Source: a virus. From it: 27,858 nucleotides of DNA. How positions within the stretch are numbered: position 1 is the stretch's first letter; each line of letters opens with the position of its first letter. A model generated the notes under the pieces. It made no database searches. It saw only the letters and a list, made by a program, of their open reading frames with translations, and was not told the DNA's origin. Shown here piece by piece: positions 1 through 5,380 of this stretch. A program made the translations under genes and the position numbers. The stretch spans positions 1-27,858 of IMG/VR virus record IMGVR_UViG_3300034104_004093. One strand, given 5' to 3'.

Positions 1-114
1 AAGTTGTTTTGCCAACCCCCCACCCATAACATTATAGCAGTTACAACCTTGAATAATAATATCAAAATTACCTTTTTCGGCAAGTTTAATTAGATCTCCT
101 TTGATTGTTTTCAT
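1..114 (-). CDS. Macrodomain (ADP-ribose-binding) protein, N-terminal fragment
   Basis: The ATG is at 112-114 and the frame stays open to the left edge, so only 38 N-terminal residues are visible. They read MKTIKGDLIKLAEKG, then IIIQGCNCYNVMGGGLAKQL. This matches the start of macrodomains: a first strand with a GDL/GDI loop, followed by the N-C-N...GGG(V/L)A signature that binds ADP-ribose. Family members hydrolyse ADP-ribose-1''-phosphate or remove ADP-ribose from macromolecules; which applies here cannot be told. The gene lies 9 bases after the NMN adenylyltransferase/Nudix gene, and its Shine-Dalgarno (GAGG) overlaps the TGA stop of that gene, so the two are very likely co-translated. The context suggests ADP-ribose/NAD+ handling. 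Identification is by motif only and the fragment is short. Confidence 0.72.
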   Translation of the reverse strand, partial: MKTIKGDLIKLAEKGNFDIIIQGCNCYNVMGGGLAKQL

Positions 115-123
115 AAGTTTACC

Positions 124-1179
124 TCATATAAAGTAGCGAATAATTTGATAATGGTCTTCAAAGCACTCTCTTGGGTCGAGTTCAGAGAAAGGAATCCAGA
201 ATGCCTTATCAGCATCAGAACCACCTTTTACTCTTGGGAGTTCTCCATCAGGAAGAACAACATTGAATGCGTGAGTGATTGTCCTACCACGGCTGCTTCG
301 GTGAATTGAATCAAAAACGTGATTGTTTCTGATTGAACCACGAAGAACCGGAGAAGGGACCTTAAGACCGGTTTCCTCCCGGAGTTCCCGAATCATAGCA
401 TCTTCTATAGATGCGTCAGTGCCTGCATCAACAAAACCACCCGGCAGTGCAATTAATCCTTTACCTGGATATGCATCTCTACGGACCATCAATACGTGAC
501 CAGACTGAAAGACTACAGAATCTACTGTAACAAAAGTCGGAGGCCAAGGTAGAGATGCATATTGAGACTTATACTTTTCAATAAATCTCCGCTCATTGAC
601 AATGTGATTATGCCACTCAGTACTCTTCATATTATCAAGATAACTGAAGATTTTTTCTGGAACAACACTCTTTACGAAGTCCATATTCGGCTCTTCTACA
701 AAGTAAAGTTCCCGAATTTGAGTTGCACTTAGATTCTGCTCAAGAGGAACCTCAATCAGCTCCCATTGAGGAAACATTTTCAAGTAGTAAGAAGTCTCGT
801 CTTTATCACAACCGATGATACCAATTTTACCATGAGATTCAAGAGTTTCGGTGCAATACTTTACTTTTTCTTGAACTGCATCGCACCATTTGGCATCACC
901 ATAAATATCTTCTTGAATTTCGATTTCTAAATATTTTTCCTCTGTTTCAGAATTAACAGAACCTAGAATAGCCTGTCGAATTGCCGACCAATAACTATTA
1001 GTAGTTAGATGTTCTAACGATATTTGGAGTGGATTCTTATAAGTTACTGGCTTGTACTGAGAACCTATAATCATAATGAGATTATCAGTTAGTTCATATG
1101 CTCTTTTTACAATTTGAAGGTGAGCATTATGAAATGGCTGAAATCTTCCAATAAAAACAATTGCGTCGTATTTTTTCAT
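124..1179 (-). CDS. nadM: Bifunctional NMN adenylyltransferase / Nudix hydrolase (NadM-Nudix)
   Basis: This 351-residue protein has two enzymes in one chain. The N-terminal nucleotidyltransferase has GRFQPFHNAH (residues 11-20, H17 and H20 of the HxGH-type motif) and the second ATP-binding motif SATQIR (151-156). It should join NMN and ATP to give NAD+. The C-terminal Nudix domain (from about 215) has a box at 247-272 ending REL-REET-GL, expected to hydrolyse ADP-ribose or a similar nucleotide. The spacing from GG to REL is two residues longer than in the usual box and the first conserved Glu is not in place; the catalytic REXXEE part is intact. The start is the ATG with TAAGGAGT upstream. 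The same architecture occurs in Synechocystis and in T4-like vibriophage KVP40, where it belongs to an NAD+ salvage route. The neighbouring macrodomain gene fits that setting. No nicotinamide phosphoribosyltransferase gene is in this window. Confidence 0.93.
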   Translation of the reverse strand: MKKYDAIVFIGRFQPFHNAHLQIVKRAYELTDNLIMIIGSQYKPVTYKNPLQISLEHLTTNSYWSAIRQAILGSVNSETEEKYLEIEIQEDIYGDAKWCDAVQEKVKYCTETLESHGKIGIIGCDKDETSYYLKMFPQWELIEVPLEQNLSATQIRELYFVEEPNMDFVKSVVPEKIFSYLDNMKSTEWHNHIVNERRFIEKYKSQYASLPWPPTFVTVDSVVFQSGHVLMVRRDAYPGKGLIALPGGFVDAGTDASIEDAMIRELREETGLKVPSPVLRGSIRNNHVFDSIHRSSRGRTITHAFNVVLPDGELPRVKGGSDADKAFWIPFSELDPRECFEDHYQIIRYFI

Positions 1180-1230
1180 TCTAAACTCCTTAGAATTTTA
1201 AGTTTGGCGTGGTCTATCCCACATCCATAG

Positions 1231-1239
1231 TATATAGCA
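1231..1239 (-). promoter_or_regulatory. Possible extended -10 promoter ahead of nadM
   Basis: The 96-base gap at 1180-1275 holds TGCTATATA (minus strand), an extended -10-like element with an overlapping TATACT. No convincing -35 hexamer lies 16-18 bases upstream. A weak GTGG/CCAC hairpin (about 1209-1222) sits nearer the gene. It is the only promoter-like element in this gap, and the phage late motif CTAAATA is absent, so an early-type host-sigma promoter is the guess. Confidence 0.25.
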
Positions 1240-1275
1240 CAGATGAATCTTAAAGTAAGGCCTATGTGCCAGTTC

Positions 1276-1434
1276 TTAAACCGGTTCGTTCTTATAAATT
1301 TCTAATTTGAGCCAATTAATCAGGGCATTTAGCTCCATTCGTTTTTCTTGAGTTAAATCTGAACCCTTGTTAAAAAGGTAACAATCTATCGCCTCAATGG
1401 CAAGTTTTCGATCTTTTTGTGAAACAAGTGACAT
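1276..1434 (-). CDS. Small hypothetical protein, 52 residues
   Basis: This short ORF encodes a 52-residue, probably mostly helical, soluble protein (MSLVSQKDRK...IYKNEPV). I do not recognise a family. It has a good Shine-Dalgarno (GGAG, about 9 bases before the ATG) that lies inside the 3' end of the deaminase-like gene, and its ATG begins 2 bases after that gene's TAA stop. This tight spacing in the same direction is the main reason to believe it is expressed. It is the last gene of the group 2065-1276 before the gap that precedes nadM. Confidence 0.5.
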   Translation of the reverse strand: MSLVSQKDRKLAIEAIDCYLFNKGSDLTQEKRMELNALINWLKLEIYKNEPV

Positions 1435-1436
1435 AA

Positions 1437-1862
1437 TTAATCGCTCCAGTTTTCGTATAAAAATCCATCATTAGTGGAATAATGGATATGATAAATTCCG
1501 TTTTTTATAAGATAAATTGAACACAGTCTACATGGCCTGGCATTTCTTATGTATTTTTTGCCATGTCCACCAACACGACAAACAATAATAGTGTCGGCAT
1601 CTTCCCTTTTCTTTAGTAAGGCTTTTATTTCAGCGTGAAGATACTGCTTTTTTGCAAGAGAAGCATCATTGAAGATCTTTGCGGCATTCTGGGCTGCCCA
1701 ATATTGGACTGGATGAGTCTTTTCATAATCGTTGACCGCAGCCGAAATGATCTTATTTCGCTTAAGAAGAATGGCTCCCATTTTCTTAGGGGCATCCGAG
1801 GCCATGGCAACAGCAATGGCCTGATCAAGAATACTCTTTTTTAGATGACTTTTTTGGATCAC
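1437..1862 (-). CDS. Zinc-dependent deaminase-fold protein (cytidine/dCMP deaminase superfamily)
   Basis: The 141-residue protein carries the paired zinc motif of the cytidine deaminase superfamily: HAE (76-78, zinc-binding His and catalytic Glu) and PCRLC (110-114, two Cys ligands), with the usual strand-helix spacing and a later IYHIHYS strand. Such enzymes replace a ring amino group by water on cytosine or related bases. T4 itself has a dCMP deaminase, but this protein lacks the rest of the dCMP deaminase signature (HAExNA, PCPxC), so the substrate is open and could be a nucleoside, a nucleotide or a base in RNA. The start is GTG, overlapping the stop of the upstream gene as GTGA. No strong Shine-Dalgarno is seen, so translational coupling is likely. 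Confidence 0.68.
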   Translation of the reverse strand: MIQKSHLKKSILDQAIAVAMASDAPKKMGAILLKRNKIISAAVNDYEKTHPVQYWAAQNAAKIFNDASLAKKQYLHAEIKALLKKREDADTIIVCRVGGHGKKYIRNARPCRLCSIYLIKNGIYHIHYSTNDGFLYENWSD

Positions 1863-2065
1863 GATTTACCATTAATTAAGCTATAAAAATATTCCCTAGT
1901 AATAGGATCATAAGAGTTCATAAGCTGCCCCCAATACTGAAAAGGGAGCCAAAGGCGAGAAATCTGGTAACGTAATTCTGACATGGTACACAATGCAACG
2001 AACCCTAATAATATCACAAAAAACAGGTAATTGTGTAATGAGTGGTCAGTTTGCTTTCTGTCCAT
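1859..2065 (-). CDS. Small single-pass membrane protein, 68 residues
   Basis: This 68-residue protein has a polar N-terminus (MDRKQTDHSLHNY), one clear hydrophobic segment at about 14-28 (LFFVILLGFVALC) and an aromatic-rich tail outside the membrane segment. I do not recognise a family. Its stop overlaps the GTG start of the deaminase-fold gene, so the two are probably translated together. No strong Shine-Dalgarno precedes the ATG. It follows a long hairpin at 2114-2143 and a short gap (2066-2113) without a clear promoter. Function unknown. Confidence 0.5.
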   Translation of the reverse strand: MDRKQTDHSLHNYLFFVILLGFVALCTMSELRYQISRLWLPFQYWGQLMNSYDPITREYFYSLINGKS

Positions 2066-2113
2066 TAAAGCAGAGCGAGTAGTGGGACTATAATCATTAA
2101 ATAACCAATAATC

Positions 2114-2143
2114 GCTCCAGACACCTCATTAAGTGTCTGGAGC
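2114..2143. terminator. Perfect 11-bp hairpin after the HNH gene, without a U-tract
   Basis: GCTCCAGACAC (2114-2124) and its exact reverse complement (2133-2143) enclose an 8-base loop. The hairpin starts 7 bases after the HNH gene stop, the position of a terminator for leftward transcription. No run of T follows on either strand, so it may stop transcription weakly, protect the 3' end of the HNH mRNA, or be a processing site. It is too strong a stem for chance. Confidence 0.55.
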
Positions 2144-2149
2144 ATCGTA

Positions 2150-2476
2150 CTATCGTCTTCCATTTTGCCAGTTAATAATTTCAGACAGTCTGTCTGTTGT
2201 AAAAAAATCTTGTTTTAAATACCAATCAGACCAAAATTGATGTCCCTTAGAATGATTACATTCATTACAGGCACACACAATATTGGTAATTCGATCAGAA
2301 CCACCTTTTATCCTAGGTGTTATGTGGTCTAAAGTCAAGTTTTCAGGAGATCCGCAATAGGCGCACTCATGATTCCATTCTTCTTTTATTGATTCTTTCC
2401 ATTTTTTTCTTGCTTCTGAACTTGTTGTTGCTTCTAGATTAAACAATAGATCTTGAGACGTTTGGTACAGTCGCAT
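2150..2476 (-). CDS. HNH endonuclease
   Basis: The 108-residue protein is a compact HNH nuclease. It shows a zinc ribbon formed by CAYC (38-41) and CNEC (70-73), the catalytic DH pair (50-51, in LTLDHITPRIKGG), Asn65 and the closing CN-H-S-KG segment (73-78). Family members nick or cut DNA; in phages they are often free-standing homing enzymes or packaging helpers. The N-terminal 30 residues are helical and lysine-rich. It has its own late-type promoter (CTAAATA at 2499-2505) and a strong hairpin behind it, so it looks like a one-gene unit. A packaging role is less likely because no terminase gene is near. A small mobile homing-type nuclease is the simplest reading. Confidence 0.85.
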   Translation of the reverse strand: MRLYQTSQDLLFNLEATTSSEARKKWKESIKEEWNHECAYCGSPENLTLDHITPRIKGGSDRITNIVCACNECNHSKGHQFWSDWYLKQDFFTTDRLSEIINWQNGRR

Positions 2477-2498
2477 TTAAAATTGGCGAACCTTTGAT

Positions 2499-2505
2499 TA
2501 TTTAG
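2499..2505 (-). promoter_or_regulatory. Late-type promoter CTAAATA for the HNH gene
   Basis: CTAAATA on the minus strand ends 22 bases before the HNH ATG. It resembles the T4 late -10 element TATAAATA. It forms a perfect inverted repeat (ATTATTTAG / CTAAATAAT, 2497-2522) with the plus-strand copy. Confidence 0.6.
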
Positions 2506-2513
2506 GAAAAAAT

Positions 2514-2520
2514 CTAAATA
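2514..2520 (+). promoter_or_regulatory. Late-type promoter CTAAATA for the plus-strand gene pair
   Basis: CTAAATA on the plus strand ends 18 bases before the ATG at 2539. It is back-to-back with the copy for the HNH gene; the 8-base spacer is 2506-2513. Confidence 0.6.
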
Positions 2521-2538
2521 ATTAAAAGAGTTAATATT

Positions 2539-2790
2539 ATGGATAATAGAAAAAAAACATTAACCAATTTAATTTTCATTATCTGTGTATCCATAATAGG
2601 TTTCACCGGAGTAAATTTTATATCATGTAATTTCTTGGTGCCTGGATCCATTAACCGGGCCAATGTAATGGGTGGACTTAAAAATCCACCTTCACTAGAT
2701 TGTAAAGAATCTGAAAGAAGAGGGTATGAGGCAATTTTAACATTATTGACGACTATTATTGCCCTTAAAACAAAAATGGAAGATGACTAA
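2539..2790 (+). CDS. Small membrane protein, 83 residues
   Basis: A charged N-terminus (MDNRKKT) is followed by one strong membrane segment at about 9-25 (TNLIFIICVSIIGFTGV). A short Cys/Pro region contains GGLKNPPSLDC, and a C-terminal amphipathic or second hydrophobic segment (EAILTLLTTIIALKTK) ends in acidic residues. I do not recognise the family. Small phage membrane proteins of this shape include holins and spanin-like proteins, but nothing specific supports either. It is one of three plus-strand genes in the window, has its own CTAAATA promoter, and its stop overlaps the ATG of the next gene (TAATG). A weak AAGAG lies before the start. Confidence 0.62.
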   Translation: MDNRKKTLTNLIFIICVSIIGFTGVNFISCNFLVPGSINRANVMGGLKNPPSLDCKESERRGYEAILTLLTTIIALKTKMEDD

Positions 2791-2978
2791 TGCCAAGAGA
2801 ATTTGACACTGATTCTAGAAAAGACTGGAACGCCCCGATTCACAATTTACTGAAGGCCATCGATAACCACAATAGAGAATATTTTAAAAATGGCGATTTA
2901 TGGCACCTGGAGAAAGCCGAGCAGTTGAGGTCTTATGTTCGGGAACTAAAAGAATGGATCAAGAAAAGAGAAACTTAA
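2790..2978 (+). CDS. Conserved-looking small protein, 62 residues
   Basis: The 62-residue protein (MPREFDTDSRKDWNAPIHNLLKAID..., ending LKEWIKKRET) is hydrophilic and helical, with many Trp, His and charged residues. Similar short ORFs seem familiar from marine T4-like phages, but I cannot name one or give a function. Its ATG shares one base with the stop of the membrane protein gene (TAATG), so translation is probably coupled. Its 3' end overlaps by 20 bases the 3' end of the convergent DUF1353 gene. No terminator is visible at that convergence. Confidence 0.62.
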   Translation: MPREFDTDSRKDWNAPIHNLLKAIDNHNREYFKNGDLWHLEKAEQLRSYVRELKEWIKKRET

Positions 2979-3321
2979 AAAATCTCCAAACTGTTTTGTA
3001 AATTCTTACAATTTCTAATGCAATAAAAGAAACACCAGATTTCCACTTGGGAATATTGTCTAACTTTATTGCATTAAAATAGAAATTTATGTTCGCTTTA
3101 TGATAATCATACAAAATAAAATCTCCCAATAACCACTCATAATCATGTATAATTGATGAGTATTTAACGTCATGAGGAGACAAAAACCACCAAAACAATC
3201 GAGGAATAGAACCTAAATCCGACTCAAATCCAACGGAGATATATTTTCCATGACATAGTTTATATTCCTTTATTATTTTTATTCTTTGTGGACCAATGTA
3301 CACAAAGAGAGGTAGCGTCAT
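2959..3321 (-). CDS. DUF1353 family phage protein
   Basis: The 120-residue protein contains the DUF1353 core: SVGFESDLGSIPR (29-41, matching the family's GF-x-TDLASIPR), then FLSPHDVKYSSIIHDYEW (46-63, matching PxG...AA-IHDYLY). The conserved Asp and His residues suggest a catalytic or metal-binding site, but the family's function is not established. Such proteins are often encoded near tail or lysis genes in phages. The C-terminal 30 residues are aromatic and basic with a hydrophobic stretch. Its ATG overlaps the stop of the 372-residue gene (ATGA), making it the last gene of that operon. Confidence 0.75.
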   Translation of the reverse strand: MTLPLFVYIGPQRIKIIKEYKLCHGKYISVGFESDLGSIPRLFWWFLSPHDVKYSSIIHDYEWLLGDFILYDYHKANINFYFNAIKLDNIPKWKSGVSFIALEIVRIYKTVWRFFKFLFS

Positions 3322-4436
3322 CCTCTTATGATCGAAATAAATTCTTCTGGTAGATTAAAAGCCGTTGCAACCGCAATAAATGACATAACGACATTAGTAT
3401 CAACCGGGGATAGTTTCGTTAGTTCTTCCCAGACAATTCTAAAACTATTAAAGTTACCATGTTTTACCTCATAAAATGCGGCAGTAAAGGCCGAGGTTAC
3501 TAGTGCATTTTTTTGAGAAACGGCGAACATAAACTGCCTCATTTCTTCTGATTGCAAGACTATTCTTTCAAACCTATTCCAGTCTGCCGCTTTAGTCAGA
3601 ACCTTATCGGACCCACTATCAATCAAAATAATAGTATCTTCAATAATCGAAATAAATTGTTGTGGTAAATTAAGTGCCTGGGCCACGCCAATTATGGCCA
3701 GGATAACGTTTTTATTGACCGGGGAAATCCTTATCAGCTCATTCCAGACTATCTTAAAACTATTATACTTACCATTTTTTGATTCAAAAAAGGCCGCAGG
3801 AAAAGTAGAAGCAACTAATGGATTTTGAGTCGCGGCATAAGAAATAAAATCTCTTATTTCGGTAGACTGGAGAATAATGGTTTCAAAATTATCCCAGTCT
3901 GGGGGTAGTTGGGGTTTAGGTGGTTCTGTTGGGGGAACCGGGCGATTCAGGGCCTCTTCTAGAAGATTTATGATGACGTATTGCCTTATTGAATCATCCC
4001 ATTCCCATCTTTCTATTTCGGGATCATAATCATAATCAGGTACTGAATCAGTAAAAGTGGTTATAAAATAGGCCGGTCCTGATTCAAAAGATACTTCTTC
4101 TGGTAATTCAAGTGTATTATCTTCTGGGTTAAAGGTGGCCGAAGAAAAAATACCATTTCCGGATCTTGAAATCCAACCAGAAGTTGTTTCAGTAATACTA
4201 GAATTTTCAGGAGTAAAAGTATTGGTTTCTTGATTATAAGAGCCTTCTACTTTTTCTACGTTTTCAATAATTCTAGAAATTGGTCTTTCATGAGGACCGC
4301 TCCAACCTAACGAAATTAGTTCTTCATGAGAAATTTCTCTTAGGTCGGTTCTTACGGTTCCATCTGGATACCTATAATATTCTGGCAATTCTTGTGGCCA
4401 ACCGCCGTGGGGAGGACTATATTCTGGGAGTTTCAT
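3318..4436 (-). CDS. Putative virion/fibre-associated protein with a tandem 87-residue repeat
   Basis: This 372-residue protein falls into three parts. The N-terminal part (1-160) has YPDGTVRTDLREIS...LGWSGPHERP, resembling N-termini of tail-associated proteins in marine myoviruses; this is an impression, not a family match. A Pro-rich linker (PVPPTEPPKPQLPP, 166-179) follows. The C-terminal half is two copies of an 87-residue helical unit (180-266 and 285-371) sharing DWxxFExIxLQSxEMRxF, LVxSxFxAAF, SFxIVWxEL, SPVxxNV and FNLPxxFISII. The spacer 267-284 is not repeated. No catalytic motif is seen. It lies just downstream of a lectin-type variable gene and ends ATGA-coupled to the DUF1353 gene. 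No late promoter or clear Shine-Dalgarno precedes it, so it is probably transcribed through from 4999. Confidence 0.7.
   Translation of the reverse strand: MKLPEYSPPHGGWPQELPEYYRYPDGTVRTDLREISHEELISLGWSGPHERPISRIIENVEKVEGSYNQETNTFTPENSSITETTSGWISRSGNGIFSSATFNPEDNTLELPEEVSFESGPAYFITTFTDSVPDYDYDPEIERWEWDDSIRQYVIINLLEEALNRPVPPTEPPKPQLPPDWDNFETIILQSTEIRDFISYAATQNPLVASTFPAAFFESKNGKYNSFKIVWNELIRISPVNKNVILAIIGVAQALNLPQQFISIIEDTIILIDSGSDKVLTKAADWNRFERIVLQSEEMRQFMFAVSQKNALVTSAFTAAFYEVKHGNFNSFRIVWEELTKLSPVDTNVVMSFIAVATAFNLPEEFISIIRG
3324..3899 (-). repeat. Internal gene duplication: two 87-codon units
   Basis: Codons at 3639-3899 (residues 180-266) and 3324-3584 (residues 285-371) encode homologous units of identical length, separated by 18 codons. 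The DNA has diverged well beyond recent duplication, so the repeat is old and under protein-level constraint. Confidence 0.85.
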
Positions 4437-4454
4437 GGGCTTAGGAAAAAATTG

Positions 4455-4496
4455 GGTTCAAGGATCAAGGTTCAAGTTTCAAGGTTCAAGGTTCAA
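4455..4496 (-). repeat. Heptamer array, six units of TTGAACC
   Basis: Six 7-base units follow directly. On the plus strand they are GGTTCAA, GGATCAA, GGTTCAA, GTTTCAA, GGTTCAA, GGTTCAA. The array begins in the stop codon of the lectin-like gene at 4493-4999. A near-identical five-unit array with the same two variant units in the same order lies at 8106-8140, after the paralogous gene. The array does not look like a terminator or a CRISPR. Confidence 0.92.
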
Positions 4497-4999
4497 TAGG
4501 TTACACACCGGAAGGGGCGAACACAGAAAGTATTCGTCTTACTGCAACTGGCGATACTGCCATTACTGAAGTTCTGACCGCAGGCATTAGTAGAGGATAC
4601 CTCCGTAGAAGACCAATAATTGGAGCTGGCAAACGTGTCCCATTGGGTTCTACAGACGTAGCCGGGGTTGTTGAGTTGTGAAGAGGATGGAACAAACCAG
4701 TCACAAGGATTAAATCCACATTGGAGTAGTCGTGTATTGAGGGCTGGCCATTCGCAAATACAACATTTGTCTCCAACCTGGGTTGAGTTGTATTGACCAC
4801 CGGCCCATTGAGAACCTAGTTGAACACAGTTGGGAGCTACAAACCAGGCAACACCATTTGCCTTACAAATAAGTCTTGCACCATCTCTGGTTGCACAAGA
4901 AAGAGCACAACACCTGGCAAATGCCTTGTAATAACAATCATTAGGGGCCTCGGGAGAAGATAACCACCACCAGTTTGTCGGACCAACGTATATAGTCAT
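4493..4999 (-). CDS. C-type-lectin-like (DUF1566-type) variable protein, copy 1
   Basis: The 168-residue, cysteine-rich protein has a unique N-terminus (IYVGPTNWWW...) and a shared core (CVQLGSQWAGGQYNS, CCICEWPALNTRLL). The C-terminal fold resembles the DUF1566/C-type-lectin domain: CDWFVPSSSQL, YWSSTE-x6-A, F-x-NG and CVRPFRC. Many target proteins of diversity-generating retroelements use this fold to display a hypervariable ligand-binding surface. A paralogue lies at 8137-8607. They share a 152-bp identical block (4674-4825 here), but between residues 125 and 158 fifteen codons differ, nearly all changing the amino acid. A late promoter (CTAAATA, 5021-5027) lies 21 bases upstream and AAGG precedes the ATG. 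The likely role is a receptor-binding tip on the virion; this is inferred from fold and location. Confidence 0.78.
   Translation of the reverse strand: MTIYVGPTNWWWLSSPEAPNDCYYKAFARCCALSCATRDGARLICKANGVAWFVAPNCVQLGSQWAGGQYNSTQVGDKCCICEWPALNTRLLQCGFNPCDWFVPSSSQLNNPGYVCRTQWDTFASSNYWSSTEVSSTNACGQNFSNGSIASCSKTNTFCVRPFRCVTY
4526..4627 (-). other. Candidate DGR variable region (VR) of copy 1
   Basis: This 34-codon stretch (residues 125-158) differs from copy 2 (8170-8271) at 15 codons while the flanks are identical. Ten of the 15 keep the third base and change only positions 1 and/or 2, as expected when adenines of AAY codons in a template repeat are mutated. A GC-rich stretch follows (CGCCCCTTCCGG), where DGRs have their IMH element. 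Confidence 0.6.
4674..4825 (-). repeat. 152-bp block identical to 8318-8469
   Basis: This coding block is identical base for base, including third positions, to the same part of the paralogous lectin-like gene about 3.6 kb away. It covers the CVQLGSQW to SSSQ region. The N-terminal parts of the two genes are far more diverged, so recent gene conversion or recombination is likely. Confidence 0.88.
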
Positions 5000-5020
5000 A
5001 TTAGAGCCTTGTTTTATTAT

Positions 5021-5027
5021 TATTTAG
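5021..5027 (-). promoter_or_regulatory. Late-type promoter CTAAATA for lectin-like copy 1
   Basis: CTAAATAATAAT on the minus strand begins 2 bases after the stop of the DUF6165 gene and ends 21 bases before the ATG at 4999. It gives copy 1 its own late transcript. Confidence 0.6.
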
Positions 5028-5029
5028 TT

Positions 5030-5380
5030 CTAGTAACACTTTATTTCTTTGTATTCAGAATTTGTTTCTTCATTAATTTGTTTTTTAATTTCGGCTCTTT
5101 TGTCATTTAAAATATAAACGTCTCTAGCAAGTTCAATAAAAACTCGATCAAAGTCCTGGTCTTTTTCTTTCAATCTCAACTCGTCTTCAACGACCCATAA
5201 TTTCTTATTAATTCTATAAAGTTCCTGCTTTAACTCACCATCATAATCAATGCTAGTCTCTATTTCCAATAATTCTTTAAGTTCTTTTTTTACAAATTCA
5301 CTATCAGAAAACTCTGACTTTATTTGTAAAATCGTAATCTTATCAATAAGTTCTCCAATTGAAACAGGAATTTTAACCAT
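5030..5380 (-). CDS. DUF6165 family protein
   Basis: The 116-residue protein starts MVKIPVSIGELIDKITILQIKSE, the hallmark of DUF6165. Helical segments follow (ELYRINKKLWVVEDELR, 55-71; FIELARDVYILNDKRAEIKKQIN, 82-104). The family is mostly helical, has no known activity, and is often encoded with, or fused to, glycosyltransferase or TPR proteins in bacterial surface-polysaccharide regions. That fits the gene just upstream, a GT9-like glycosyltransferase, with which it overlaps by 8 bases. Its Shine-Dalgarno AGAGG lies inside that gene. It is the last gene of the modification operon before the promoter of lectin-like copy 1. Confidence 0.75.
   Translation of the reverse strand: MVKIPVSIGELIDKITILQIKSEFSDSEFVKKELKELLEIETSIDYDGELKQELYRINKKLWVVEDELRLKEKDQDFDRVFIELARDVYILNDKRAEIKKQINEETNSEYKEIKCY

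Noticed and set aside
4455-4496. Heptamer array as a CRISPR or a terminator
   Set aside because: Units are 7 bases with no spacers, and there is no hairpin followed by a T-run.
4501-4800. 99-residue alternative frame inside lectin-like copy 1, and similar shadows inside the 440-residue gene
   Set aside because: The main frames have clear domain or paralogue support; the alternatives have none.
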